Shown one piece after another: positions 46,965-58,935 of a DNA stretch of 64,000 nt. Source of the DNA: Megachile rotundata. Taxonomy: Eukaryota > Arthropoda > Insecta > Hymenoptera > Megachilidae. The stretch covers positions 6,200,001 through 6,264,000 of the forward strand of contig NC_134988.1 in assembly GCF_050947335.1 (NCBI RefSeq). The letters run 5' to 3'. Under the pieces are notes generated by a model, which made no database searches, was not told the DNA's origin, and saw only the letters and a program-made list of their open reading frames with translations. Numbering within the stretch: the first letter of the stretch is position 1; the number at the start of each line of letters is the position of its first letter. The position numbers and the translations under genes are program-made.

Positions 46965-47002
46965 TTATGTGCGTCACGTGTGGGAATATTATGAGGGGTT
47001 AA
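46965..47002 (-). mobile_element. One end of the TTAA MITE family
   Basis: Reverse complement TTAACCCCTCATAATATTCC, then CACACGTGACGCACA, matches the CGTGACGCAC end of the copies at 13.8, 49.5 and 55.8 kb. The opposite end, expected near 46760, is not recognisable. It abuts the next element head to head (AGGGGTTAAGTTAACCCCT). Confidence 0.55.
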
Positions 47003-47337
47003 GTTAACCCCTTTATCTTAACTGCTCATAAATCGTAAACGACGAAAGCTATAAAAAATTCTTACAGACAAAAGTTGTACCCCTTCTTTGGACCTATAAA
47101 TCTGTGAAAAAGATTTTTGGAAAAAATAATTTTTTTCAGGAAATTCATATTTTTCTCTTATGGGCCTTTGTAAAAGGTTTTTGTAAAAAATAAAATTTTT
47201 GTGAAAATTAAGCTGCCTCTCATTCTACATAGATTTGTAGATCCAAACAAAGAGCACCACTTTTGTTTCAAACATTTTTTCATATCTGCCATCGTTTACG
47301 ATTTATAAATAGTCACGTATAAAAAATTGTACCTTAA
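47003..47337. mobile_element. TTAA-bounded MITE with ~80-bp inverted arms
   Basis: ATAAATCGTAAACGACG at 47027 and the reverse complement of ATCGTTTACGATTTATAAAT at 47291 are the cores of imperfect inverted arms of about 80 bp (47024-47105 against 47233-47313). The arms include ACAAAAGTTGTACC against CACCACTTTTGT. TTAA lies at 47003-47006 and 47334-47337. The element is 335 bp with no coding capacity. It is probably a DNA-transposon derivative; the piggyBac link rests only on TTAACCCC at one end. Confidence 0.7.
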
Positions 47338-48050
47338 AGTAAAAATTGTATTCCTAAAGTAAAAAATAGAAAATTGTACCCTTAAAGTGAAAAATAAGTT
47401 TCAATGAATTACCATTGTATTCTTATGTATCTGAAGTTTCAAAATCCGAACTCTTGTGAGAAAAACGGGAAAGATTTTAGCATGCGCTTTTTAATCTGTT
47501 CGGGATAAACTAGTTGAAGCTTTCTGGTATAAAAAAATCAACGACAGCTTTTGTATCATTGCACACGTGTTTGTGTGTGTAGAACGGATGAAGATGATAT
47601 ATCGTGCTCCACGGACACGCGCGCGAACGTATATATGCGTCAGAGTAACGCAGCAAAGCTTACGATATTCCCCCTTTTGTATTATCGCAAGCCCCATCTC
47701 CAGCTAGCGACATATTTCAAGATTTGTTATCTTTAATGCTGTGCCGTGTGCAAGAACGTGAGTCCGTGCTTAGGCTTAAGCAAAAAGACTATATACCCGA
47801 GGTACACACTGTGTTTGATATATCGAAAGGTTTGCTTTGTATTTGCATTGAAAGAATCGAGCTAAGCACTCTGTTAAGAGTGGATGTATGGATACTTGAG
47901 GGTAAAGTAGGATTCCGTCGGATAAGGGTGTAGAGGGACGAATCTTGTATTACTTGTCCTCGTTTCTGACGGATGTATGCTCGTGAATTTGTGGATGGTT
48001 AAGTTTGTGAAAGCTTGCGTTTAACAGGATTTAAATTTTGTTAGTTTGAG
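47338..48050. other. Unique sequence, no gene recognised
   Basis: Starts with three GTAAAAATTGTA/TAAAGTAAAAA-type words (47330-47400), then unique CpG-bearing sequence at 47500-47960. Short frames only. Confidence 0.5.
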
Positions 48051-48054
48051 AATA

Positions 48055-48490
48055 TTGAATTTTTAGGTTTTCAAGGCTGGGAATTTTTAGTTTGTGGATT
48101 TTTTGTAATTGTAAATTTGTAAATTTAGGTTTTTGAGGTTAGATATTTTTAATTTCTGGATTTTTTGGATTGTACACTTTTAAATTTAGGTTTTCAAAAT
48201 TGGAAATTTTTTGGTTCTGGATTTTTTGGATTATACACTTTTAAATTTAGGTTTTCAAGATTGGAAATTTTTAGTTTCTGGATTTGGTGGATTGTGTATG
48301 TTTAAATTTAGGTTTTCAAGATTGGAAATTTTTAGTTTCTGAATTTTTTGGATTTTACACTTTTAAATTTAGGTTTTCAAGTTTGGAAATTTTTACTTTC
48401 TGAATTTTTTGGATTTTACACCTTTAAATTTAGGTTTTCAAGATTGGAAATTTTTAGTTTCTGGATTTTTTGGATTGTACAGTTTCAAAT
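48055..48490. repeat. 61-bp tandem repeat, 7 copies
   Basis: TTTAGGTTTTCAAGATTGGA recurs with the TAGGTT landmark at 48064, 48126, 48187, 48248 and onward every 61-62 bp, each with TTTTTAGTTTCTGGATTTTT and TTGTACACTTTTAAA. The inner units are well preserved. Confidence 0.93.
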
Positions 48491-49542
48491 TTATAGACTT
48501 TCTAACTTGTATGTTTGCGTGTGAAGTATGTCGATTTGGTGGTAAAAACTGAGACGCTGTAATCCCTATAGTTGACACCAGAGGCTGCAACTTTCTCGCA
48601 AGTACTCACTTAGCTATTCGCTACTACAGTACACTTTCTCTATATTGTCGCAGATTATGTTCTTATTACTTCATTGCAGAGTATGTTTCTATTACTTCAT
48701 CTTCTTATTTAGCTGTTGAAAATATATTCGCAAAAAATTGAAACCCTATATACTAAATAGCTAATGTTTCTATTAATAATTACATCAAGTTTCATTATCC
48801 ATACCTCATTGAAACAACCTACAAGACTTAAACTTTTTGAAATGAGAATAAGGAGTTAGGTTTCAGTTCTAAATTTTGAGAGAATATATTTCCTGGGAAT
48901 AGACTAAAACCTAACCTAGAATAGGTTCAGTAACCCAACCTAAAATGTAATTTGAAGCGTGGACGCAAAAGCCCCACCATTCCCTTTATCGCAAAATAAT
49001 AATTATCGATCGCAGGACACAATGTGCTCTCTGGCGCACAAGCATAGAATAATACGATCGCGTAACACGCGTCAGATCGGCTCCTCTGACCGGAGAACAT
49101 TAACTGTTCCGGGGTCTGATTCCTGATAAGAGATGGACGCACACGTGGCCGTCATCGAAAAGAGGGAAATAGAAAAGAGCACAGTTCGGGATAGATCATA
49201 CTGGTTCTTATCGAGCCATCGCCAATGGTCCAGGGGATTATCGGGGGTCTGCATGATTCGATTTATCCCGACGACGGACCGGATCGACGAAACTATCATT
49301 TTCGATTTATCGCCAGAACCGTATTGCAATCTGGATGAGTTTCGGGGACAGCTATAAAGCGGAATAAAATCGGAATTTCTTTTTCTGTACCTGACCGAAT
49401 ATTCGGGGTGCTTTGGACATTTTCTTCTTTTCTTTATTTAATTCATTTTTGTACAAGACTTTTTAGATATTTTTTTAGATATTTTGTGAAATAATTTGGA
49501 AATCTTTGCCGCATAATTTGTGTGTCATTTATATCTACAATG
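48491..49542. other. Unique sequence with CpG-rich block
   Basis: 48840-48960 contains AACCTAACCTA telomere-like words. 48950-49370 is CpG-bearing and open on both strands (71-85 codons), without splice support. No gene recognised. Confidence 0.4.
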
Positions 49543-49784
49543 TTAAACCCTGGCCTTACAATATCGTGTCACACTCGTGACGCACACTACAGTTGGAATG
49601 TAGTAGACTATACTCGTATTTTCAGTGCATTTGAGTTTTTTGTTCTAATTATTATTTGCATAATCGATAATCGCTGAAGACAATATGCACAGTTTAACTT
49701 TCTTTAATTGTCTTAACTTTGTAGTAATAATTAACTAGCTGTGAATAACACAACTGCCTAAGAAATTGCAGACTAAGAGGTTAA
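49543..49784 (+). mobile_element. ~242-bp piggyBac-like MITE, copy 2
   Basis: The left end reads TTAAACCCTGGCCTTACAAT then ATCGTGTCACACTCGTGACGCAC. The reverse complement of the right end reads TTAACCTCTTAGTCTGCAAT. The length equals the 13.8 kb copy (242 bp). The interior (CTCGTATTTTCAGTGCATTT to TTGTAGTAATAATTAACTAG) matches the reverse complement of the 55.8 kb copy. A further GGGGTTAA at 49953-49960 may mark a nested or older end. Confidence 0.72.
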
Positions 49785-50614
49785 AATAAGTAAAGGAATT
49801 TCCGATATTAATTTTGTATTTAAAGATGTTCTGCAAAATACAGTTGGACTCGAAATTCAAATGGTATTCATCTTCAAATCTATTCATAATTCGAGTAGCA
49901 TTCATCATATGTGAACTGTGAGGCATGTGTCAAAGTCGTTATGGCACATCATGGGGTTAACTGTGACCTTGAATCTGATGACATAATATCTTTGACAGTG
50001 TATGAAGAAACATCTCACTCCAAGTTTCAAACCCTTATTTCTCTTAGGTGGTGGTAACACGACAAAATCAAAATTCCATTATTCTACTAATTTATTGTAT
50101 TTTATGTCTATTCTTTCTATTTATTAAGGTAAAAAGATTCTAAACAAAATTCAGAAATATTGAGGATCTCACAGCACATATTACAGAATTTTTTCAAATT
50201 TTTTTATCGCAAATTGTAGCTGTAAAAAATGAAAACCCATAAAAAGTAAAAAAAATGAGACTTTTTATTGATGATGCAGGAACACTATTTTTAACAAAAT
50301 TTTTTATTTATTGCATTTATAGTATATAGGATGATACTTGAATGGCGGGAATAACGCGTAAAATATGTATTGTAGGAAAAATATACAACAAAATTTTAGA
50401 TAGAAAACTATATACATATATAATAGTATACACATACTTGTAAGACACATTGTATAGTTATGTTTCCTTATAGATGACATCATTTTGATTTTAGGATCAA
50501 AATACTATTATTCTTACTACTATTTTTACTATTATTATCACTATTACTACCACTACTATTATCTCATTCATTACTATAGCCTCGAAGATCTTTCACAGAA
50601 AATTTAGCATATAT
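49785..50614. other. AT-rich non-coding sequence
   Basis: Includes a TTACTACTATTATCAC-type microsatellite at 50505-50565. No gene seen. Confidence 0.55.
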
Positions 50615-51050
50615 ATCTTATAATAAAAATATCAAATGTAGAATATAGTAAAAATTATAGTATATTGCAGCAAAGTTAACCTAACCTAATCTCTCCCAAC
50701 CTCAAAATAGCAAACTTAACCTTAAAGTATGCAAAACACTGCCATCTTCAAGAACACTACGCGTACTGCACAAAACATTTTTCTAAATCAAACTTTTCAA
50801 ACTTACGAAAAAGCTTATTAAAAACTACTTGCCTACTTTGCCATAGAAATATAAAATACAGAATATACTAAAAAGTACAGTGTATTACAGTAAAGTTAAC
50901 CTAACCTAATCTCTCCCAACCTCAAAATAGCAAACTTAACCTCAAAATATCCAAAACACCGTCCTCTACAAGAAAACATGCACTACACAATAAATTTTCC
51001 CAAATGAAGCTTTTCAAACCAACAAAAAATCTTATCAAAAACTTTGTCCA
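50615..51050. repeat. 220-bp tandem duplication
   Basis: AAAGTTAACCTAACCTAATC then TCTCCCAACCTCAAAATAGC occurs at 50672 and 50892, 220 bp apart, with homologous flanks (ATACAGAATATACTAAAAA; TTTTCAAAC..AC.AAAAA.CTTAT). Each copy includes a CCTAACCTAA telomere-like word. Confidence 0.92.
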
Positions 51051-52435
51051 GTTTACAATTTATTCGAGATGTCGGTCGAACGTACAATTCTATATCGGTA
51101 AATAAAAATCTTTAAATATTGATTGGCCGATATCTTTATAGCACACGAATATTTGAAACGGTAGATATCTGCCTTTCCAGTTTCATTCGTTCATTATTTG
51201 TTCGAAGCTCAATCACGCACAGTGTCTCGATAAAACGTATCGATCGATTTGTTTTGATACGCATTTCGCTGCTTTAATTGGCAATCGTGAACGGGCATGG
51301 AAAAAGTAAGTCATTGCCGAATGGTATTGTTCATGCTACCGCCGTATCGCGCTGTTTACCGGCAAAGGAAGCAGAGTTTCTAAATTTTCCGGCAGATAAC
51401 GAGCGTGCCACAGTTATTGCATGCCCAGTCGAGAGAAAATATTAATTTCTCTCGGTATAGAATTATTCGCGGTTCTGGCGTTTCAAAGCTGATCGTGTGA
51501 CACTGCCACGGATACAGTTTTATCGAGGTCTCTTCATTAAGTTTCAAACATACGAGGAATTAATCACGTGTCAATTTCTATATATGTGTCTGACTGGTAT
51601 TTTTATTTATGGAACTTGTGGAGTGAATGTACCTCGGGTTATCGTATTTCAAAAAGTTTTTAAATGTGAGGTTGTTAGCCTCAATTTACAGATTTTTATT
51701 TTTGGAAATTTTTATGTCTACATCTTTGATGAATAGTTGTTCATAATAATATTAATAATTTATATATTTATATTAATATTAATTAAATATTTCTAATAAA
51801 ACTTATTCTATATAATTAAGAGTAATAGTGTGAACTCCCATAAATTTTCTTAATCATAATTACTTCTCTTCCGTGACACAGTATCAAAACAAAATTCTTC
51901 CAGTATAATTTGTTGAATTAATGAATCACAAACACACGGTCCGCGCACGCGCACACAGTAACAACATCACACCACGCTTTAAAGACCCTTGTTAGAGCCG
52001 TCTCATTTGAAGAACAACATTCCACAGGAATGCCCATTAAAAATGGCCCTGTTGTAGATCGTGCGTGGAAGATACACGAGGGCCTCACAAAACAATTAAC
52101 GCATTTTTCGGCAATTATTCAGACCCGACCGGTTGTGCCACCCAAGTCCGGCTCCATCAAAGGGGAACCTTAGGCGCTTCTTATTTAAATCCATCTTGGA
52201 ACTCGTAAGACCAGTTGCGTCTAGGCGTCTGTCTCAACAGTATTTTCTTGGGATTTTAATGTACTGGGTGTATCTTTTAATAGTAGACACTAATTACATA
52301 TTATGGGTACTTATGACTAAAAAGGAATTTCGACAGGAGTTACTCAATTATAACGATTCTGTGTCAGAGTAGATACCTGGATATCAAACGTGTGTTAATA
52401 GTCATTTTTGGTGTAATTACTGAAGACTGAATTTT
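51051..52435. other. Unique sequence with CpG-bearing blocks
   Basis: CpG-bearing at 51060-51500 and 51930-52230, AT-rich between. The 79-codon plus frames at 51497 and 52133 have ordinary composition but no start or splice support. No gene recognised. Confidence 0.4.
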
Positions 52436-52439
52436 TAAG

Positions 52440-53610
52440 CAATTCTTAAGTTTCAAGTATTAAGTAATAAATGTAAAGTTCTGAATATTAAGTCTCAAGT
52501 AACAAATATATAGTACTAAGTTCTAAGTATCAACTATCAAGTTTTAAGTATAAAATAATAAATGTCAAGTATCAAATTTTCAGCGCAAATACGAAGTATT
52601 AAATATCAGTATCATGTACCAAGTATAGATACTGTACTAAGCAGCAAATACCCAAGTACAAGTTTCAAATATAAAGAACAAAGTTTCAAATATCCAAGTA
52701 CTAAATACTAAATATCAAAGAGTGAGATTCCATTTACCCAATTACTAAATACCCAAATACAAATTATTCAAGTAGTAGTTGTAGGAATTCCCCAATACCA
52801 AATATCTAAATACCAAACACTGCAATACTGAATACCCAAATATCAAATACAACAATACCAAATACCCAAATACCAAGCACCCTAATACCAAGCATTTCAA
52901 TACCAAATACCCCAATACCAAATGTCCAAATACCAAATACCCCAATTCCAAATACCCCAATACCAAATACCCCAATACCAAATACCCCAATACCAAATAC
53001 CCCAATACCAAATACCCCAATACCAAATACCCCAATACAAAATACCCCAATACCAAATATCCCGATACCAACTACCCCAATACCAAACACCCCAATACCA
53101 AATACCCAAATACCAAGCACCTGAATACTAAATACCCAAGTACCAAGCACCCTAATACCAAATATCCAAATACCAAGCACTCCAATACCAAATGCCCCAA
53201 TACCAAGCACCCCAAAACCAAATACCCCAATACCAAATACCCTAATACCAAATACCCCAATACCAAATACCCCAATACCAAATACCCCAATACCAAATAC
53301 CCCAATACCAAATACCCCAATACCAAATACCCCAATACCAAATATCCCGATACCAACTACCCCAATACCAAGCACCCCAAAACCAAATACCCCAATATCA
53401 AATATCCCGATACCAAATACCCCAATACTAAGCACCCAAATACCAAGTACCCCAATACCAAATACCAAATACCCAATACCAAATACCCAATACCAAATAC
53501 CCAATACCAAATACCCCGATACCAAATACTCCAATATCAAATACCCCAGTACTGAACACTTGAATACCCTAATATCGAATATCCAAATACCTAAATACCA
53601 AAAACTATAT
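52440..53610. repeat. 15-bp minisatellite (CCAAATACCCCAATA)n with degenerate flanks
   Basis: The clean core (about 52790-53560) is built of 15-mers CCAAATACCCCAATA, itself a 7+8 dimer of CCAAATA/CCCCAATA. Blocks such as ATCCCGATACCAACTACCCC recur at about 53060 and 53344, so long higher-order segments (~280-290 bp) were duplicated. The left flank (52440-52740) is ATCAAGTA-type sequence. A 269-codon minus frame of GIGVF repeats is a by-product of the 15-bp period. Confidence 0.95.
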
Positions 53611-55420
53611 TCCAAATACGTTAGTACGAATTACCTAAACACCAAATACCTTTACTCAAAATTCCTAAATACGCATAATACCAAATACAAAATATTTTAA
53701 TATCATAATACCAGAATACCAAACACCATATGCGAGCTACTTAGTACCAAATCTCAAGAACAAAGCCCCAAACTCAAACTTCCCCTATGTTCATCAAATC
53801 TCGAAAACCCTTATATCCTCTCCGTTTTTCATCACACTGTATATACGCGTAGTACAAGTTAACCGCGGGCTACAAAACGAAGGGTCGATTTTCGACCCAA
53901 CACACAGAGAGACAAGAACGACAAGCGGCACAGTTCGAGAGGACGAGTGTCTGGTGGTTTGTCGGTGGACAGTAACAAACTGTGGCCGGGGTCGTTTTGA
54001 AGAGTCTTGACAGAAAAACGGGACCAATAGGAGCTCGTTACAACCTCCCTATTCCAATTCGTCATGCGACTTCTGTTTGTTCGTTTTATTTTCGCGTGTC
54101 ACGGTCTGCTTCTTGGAAACTCCGTTGATCGCAAAGAAGAGACTCGCTTCAGGGGGGACTGGTCGCGAGTGATTTAGAGACTCACTTACAATGGCCAGAT
54201 GAGCGTGGGCGGGACGTTAATTTACGGATCCAGTGCTAAACACAACGTTTGCCTTCGTGATTTTCTCAGATAAAGGCTTTCCTTCGCTAAGCGGAATGCT
54301 TGTTCTATGAAAGGATTCACTTGTACCCTTCTCAGAGTCAATATCTTCATTTCGTTCTTTTTCGAACATTCACTTTCATTTATTTCTGTCTTATGTATTT
54401 CCTTTATTTTTGTTGGGGGACTGTCTGAATACAGGATAGGGTCTAAACAGGGAATCGTAGAAGTATAAGGTCAAAATTCTAGTAAAAATAGTATGAAACT
54501 GTGATCGGGAAAGGTATGGTGTCGAAAGACAGGTAGTCTGTATTTATCATTAAGGTGTTATCTTATGAAACGTTCATAAAGTGATAGTAAGCAACTTCAT
54601 CTATTTAAGTGGTTTTGTAATAAGTTTATTTAAAATCTTCGTGTGTTCATTTTACTTTTTAAACAATAATGTATTGGACCAAAAGCTAGTTTGCTAAAAC
54701 CACCATATTGTCGTTGAAATTATGTTTCATCTTCTACAAATATCATAAAAAAGGTATTAATAAATCCCCATCTCAGCGTGGTCAAAAAAGTAATCTTTCA
54801 TGCAAAGACTATCAGCCGAACACATAAAAGTCTTACCGTAGAATTTCATTCATTGATCATTGGTCAGGAGTAATATCAACCGGCAAATTTTCGCCGGTCG
54901 AAAAATGTATCGGAGAGCAACGAAGCGGGTCGTAGGCGAAAGGGAGGATGTACAACATAAGGCAAGAGATTCAATATCAAAAAACGGAAGGTTTTCTGAG
55001 AGTTTTCTCCGTGTAGACCGGTGCCGTCTGTCGGAAAAGGAGTCCGGTCCGATAGAATATTGGAAACTTTATTCCCGGCTGCGAGGCGGAGGCCAGAAGG
55101 AAAAGATGGCGAATAAGGGAGCGGCTGTAAACCATGCATCCCGTTTTCCCATTCAATAAGGGGAATGCGCAATGATTTAGGCGAGCCGGCCAGCCGAGAA
55201 AGGTGCAATAAATAGGATAAGCTTACGTGCCCGGAATCCGCTTCGACCTTAGACATACATGTCGATTTCGAAGGGACGAATCACCGGGAACTTTGGCTCG
55301 GATATAAATTCGGGTATCATGGAAAATTTATTTGGAAATAATGACCATCGACTCTTTATCGATTACGATATCTTGTCAATTTCGATATTTTTTAGTTGAA
55401 AAGTTGATATGTTTCTGGGA
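53611..55420. other. Unique sequence with two CpG-bearing blocks
   Basis: CpG-bearing at 53810-54310 and 54840-55330, AT-rich between. Opposed frames up to 126 codons (54876-55256 minus, 54860-55159 plus) overlap the same bases and lack domains. No gene recognised. Possible regulatory blocks. Confidence 0.4.
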
Positions 55421-55740
55421 AGGGGTTGTAGGGTTTATAATTATAGGATTATACTACTAGGTATACATCATATGACATATATGTACATACATATACTTTC
55501 GTATTATATTATTTATTACGTGGGTTATAAAGTTTATAGTTATGGAACTATACTACTGGTTATACATGATATATCATATGTGTGCATACATATACTTATA
55601 TATCATATTATTTATTATGTACAGTTGTACTGTATATTATGTGTATATTAATTTTGTATGTATCATATGACATATGTATATGGTTTTATATCATATTATT
55701 TATTATGTATAATTACACTGTATATTACATATTAATTTTG
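55421..55740. repeat. ~99-bp AT-rich tandem repeat, ~3 copies
   Basis: GGGTTATAAAGTTTATAGTT at 55522 matches GGGTTTATAATTATAGG at about 55430. CATATGACATATATGTACAT-type palindromic segments recur 99 bp apart, and a third diverged unit follows at about 55640. Rich in ATATAC/GTATAT dyads. Confidence 0.75.
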
Positions 55741-55805
55741 GAGCTAGTAGTATGAAAGCAATAGTACATTAGTTTACTAAAAATAAGTATTTTCACTATG
55801 AAGCC

Positions 55806-56043
55806 TTAACTCACAATTTTTTAGACAGTTACCATAGCTAATTGTTTCTACAACGAAAGGAATGTTAAAATGTTAATATATTTTCTTTATCAACTCTTGA
55901 TTATGTAGATTATTACAATAGAAGCGAAAAATTACAGTAAAACTACGAGTCTAACATTTGAGCATCACGAGTGCGTCAGTAGTGCGTCACGAATGCATCA
56001 GAAGTGCGTCACAAGTACGTCGCATTGTATGGCAAGAGGTTAA
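55806..56043 (-). mobile_element. ~238-bp piggyBac-like MITE, copy 3
   Basis: Reverse complement of the right end: TTAACCTCTTGCCATACAAT then GCGACGTACTTGTGACGCAC. The left end has TTAACTCACAATTTTTTAGA. The interior aligns along its length with the 49.5 kb copy in reverse. Near the right end the CGTGACGCAC motif is expanded to about four copies of a CACGAGTGCGTCAGTAGTG-like 11-13-mer (55970-56022), which the other copies lack. Confidence 0.72.
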
Positions 56044-58754
56044 AATATCTTTGCGCAAGATTTATGCGTTTACATTTACTCTATATCATGCAATTACACG
56101 GACTTTAGTTAGATTTGGTTTACATTGATTGCTACAGTTATTCAACTGGTAGACGGCCATTACACAACGGCGGCCATATTAATGATAGCCGAAACCCAAC
56201 GTAAATCGACCGAAATCGAACTCAGCCCATTTATTTGTCAGTCTGCTCGCCGAAGACCTAACGGGTTTTAAATCACCTTATCTTTTATTAAATTCACATC
56301 TAACAAGAATTATTCAAACCGCATCTAAATACATTAAACCGAGTGATTGATGTTTATTATTCAGAAGCTTTAAATTTTTACAATGGAAGAAGTTATTCAG
56401 AATCACCTCAGTTGTAATCTCTTTCTGATAGTTTCTCTAGTTGTGAGATATTTATGTAAGGTTACTGTACTGTTACTGTTACTGTAAGGTTAACCTATAT
56501 CTAGTCTATTTTAATCTATTTGATGAATAGTTTGATATAATCAATTTGACTAACCAAATTAAAAATACTTTAGAGTGTTGACAACATCCGAAATTAAACG
56601 TAAAAATGGAGAATCACGTAGATTGCACAAAACTGAAGATAATAATAGTTTGCGCCGTTACAGAATTTTGCTTAGCAATGAAGATGAATTTGCTGTGTCT
56701 TTCAATCTCTTCGACTTTCATCCTTCTCTTTCCGTCGCAGAAGACCACCCACGCATTTCTAGACGATGTGCTCGACGAACACATGGACTGTGCAGCCTCG
56801 CACGATTAAAGTTTATGCCATGATTCCACTCTGGCGTGCTTATCATGGTTGGACAATGTGGAAAGAGGTAGCTGCAGGCATGCTCGCCTGGACCCGGGAA
56901 CAATTAAGACTAATTGCAATGTCGTACAATGATTGGACATTTTAATAGCGCCAGCGGAGAATATTAAATTCACGTACGGTCCGACTATATGGAATTATTG
57001 TTAGCCTTTTCTACATTTTTATAATTTTACTATGTCAACCGTTTGTGAAACGTTGCGAGTAATAACCTTTACGTTTTTACGAACCTCGATTGAAATGAAA
57101 TTTTTTTAACAAATCAGCTACTCCAAGACAATGTAAAATTAAAAATATTCCAGCTGCAAATATTCAGACATGGACATGTTAACTAACCGCAGCTTATGCC
57201 AATATGGTGTCACAAAATTAACTTTACATGGAAACGTTACGACCCATTTCCTAATTATCACCCGAAAGTGGTAAGTTCTGCTACAAACAGTTCCATAGTT
57301 CTGAAAGCGTCGCTCGCACGGTGTACCTGCGATAAATTAAACAATTCCCGGCATTAAACTGCCTTCGTGAACGGTTATTTATAACGCTACAACATCGAAG
57401 AATGCCATTCACATGTGAATCAACTTGCAGTACAAGGGAACACGTGCAAAGCATAATGTGTCGTTATGTCGGCACTCCTCGTCCGGTTCTCTCAGGATGT
57501 AGAAGCATAAACGAGCCTTTGGTAGCTGCACCGAGTCCACGAGCGATTGGCTACAAGTTTACGACCGAGTCCCGTCGTGTCTTCGTCGTTAAACGTAACG
57601 CTGTTATTAAACAATAAGCACCGTTGTGTTACGACGCGCAAAAATGAAACTCTTCAAATTTCATCCTTCACTTTTTAACGGTACGCGTTAAGTTAGCGCG
57701 AGAGACTTCTTAATATGGACGTCACTGTTGAGAAGATGACTCACTTGATTTAACAATTTGAAAAAGGACTTTTTACACAAATTTACCGATTAATAATATT
57801 TAATCTCTATGTTGAATTACACGTTTTGGATTAGATGTTCTATGTCACTAGACGTAAGGACGTATTCAAAGTCTAAAATCTCATAAAAAATGTTATTTTA
57901 TTGCTATACAAAATGGGGGGCATCCACAATTTGAAGGGCAGATAGCTAGCAATAATATTTCGAATACACTTTTTCCCAAATTTAAATTTTTTTTAAAAAG
58001 AAAATTAAGAATTATTGACCAGTGCACGTGGTAATATCTTATCTCGATTATTTGAGGACAAATTGCGACCACCTTCGACAAAACGCTTTGAAGCTTCGGT
58101 CGGAGTTCCAGTGTAAATTTCGAGCGAGAAAAATCCTGGAAAGGAGGATAAAAGAGGTAGAGGGAATAGATTTTCTTCGTTTCGTTGATGGGGGTCGAAG
58201 AAAAGAGGTGGAAGGGCCAGTCTCGATTGGAGCAAGTCGTCCGAGGATAGGGCGGCATAATTCCGGCTTGATAAAGCACGGATGATCGGCGAAAAAGATC
58301 CCCTTTTCCTTTTACAGACATACGTACGTCCATGTGTGTACACGTCGAGGAGAAAAGGACCCGGGCCTTTTATCGTGGCATTATCTGGCCTGGAAATCGA
58401 CACTGGCTTATTGGCGACGCGATTTGAATGCAACGAGATCGTGTGTGCGAGCGGTGTATACTTCGTTGTTGATTGAAAAGCCTGAGCAGACGGTGTCCAC
58501 GATCATCCCCTACTCGAGGAACCCGTTTACGGGATTACTGGCATTTGATTAATCCCGAATGGAAGTTCGATTGTTTAGCTCGATTTAATTTCGTTATACT
58601 GTGTCTGGTTAAGTTGGGAAATGGCTTCGAGGTGGCTTGGGTTCTATAGTGGCTTTGAGGGTACGGTTGTTTCTATTCTTGCTTTTTTAAAGATTTAACT
58701 GTAATTATACGTCTTCTACATTTAATAGTACATATGTGCATTAACGTGATAATA
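56044..58754. other. Unique region with CpG-bearing blocks, no gene recognised
   Basis: CpG-bearing at 56140-56260, 57240-57720 and 58010-58570. At 58005-58552 four or five frames (64-146 codons) are open on both strands over the same bases, so openness there reflects base composition. GTTACTGTACTGTTACTGTT is a small 6-bp reiteration at 56462-56486. Confidence 0.4.
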
Positions 58755-58935
58755 TATGATATTGGATATTATAATTATTTATAATTTTTGATGTTGTATA
58801 TTATAATTATTTATAATGTTTGATGTTGTATATTATAGTTATTTATAATGTATGATGTTGTATATTATAATTATTTATAATTTTTGATGTTGTATATTAT
58901 AATTATTTATAATGTATAATGTTGTACATTATAAT
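58755..58935. repeat. 32-bp tandem repeat, 5 copies
   Basis: ATAATTATTTATAATTTTTG recurs at 58771, 58803, 58835, 58867 and 58899, with TTTTTG alternating with TGTTTG or TGTATG. Nearly perfect. Confidence 0.94.

Noticed and set aside
52806..53615. 269-codon GIGVF frame
   Set aside because: Product of the 15-bp minisatellite; overlapping frames in other phases and on the other strand are open too.
58005..58433. 142- and 146-codon minus frames
   Set aside because: Four or five frames are open in different phases and strands over the same region; no domain is seen.
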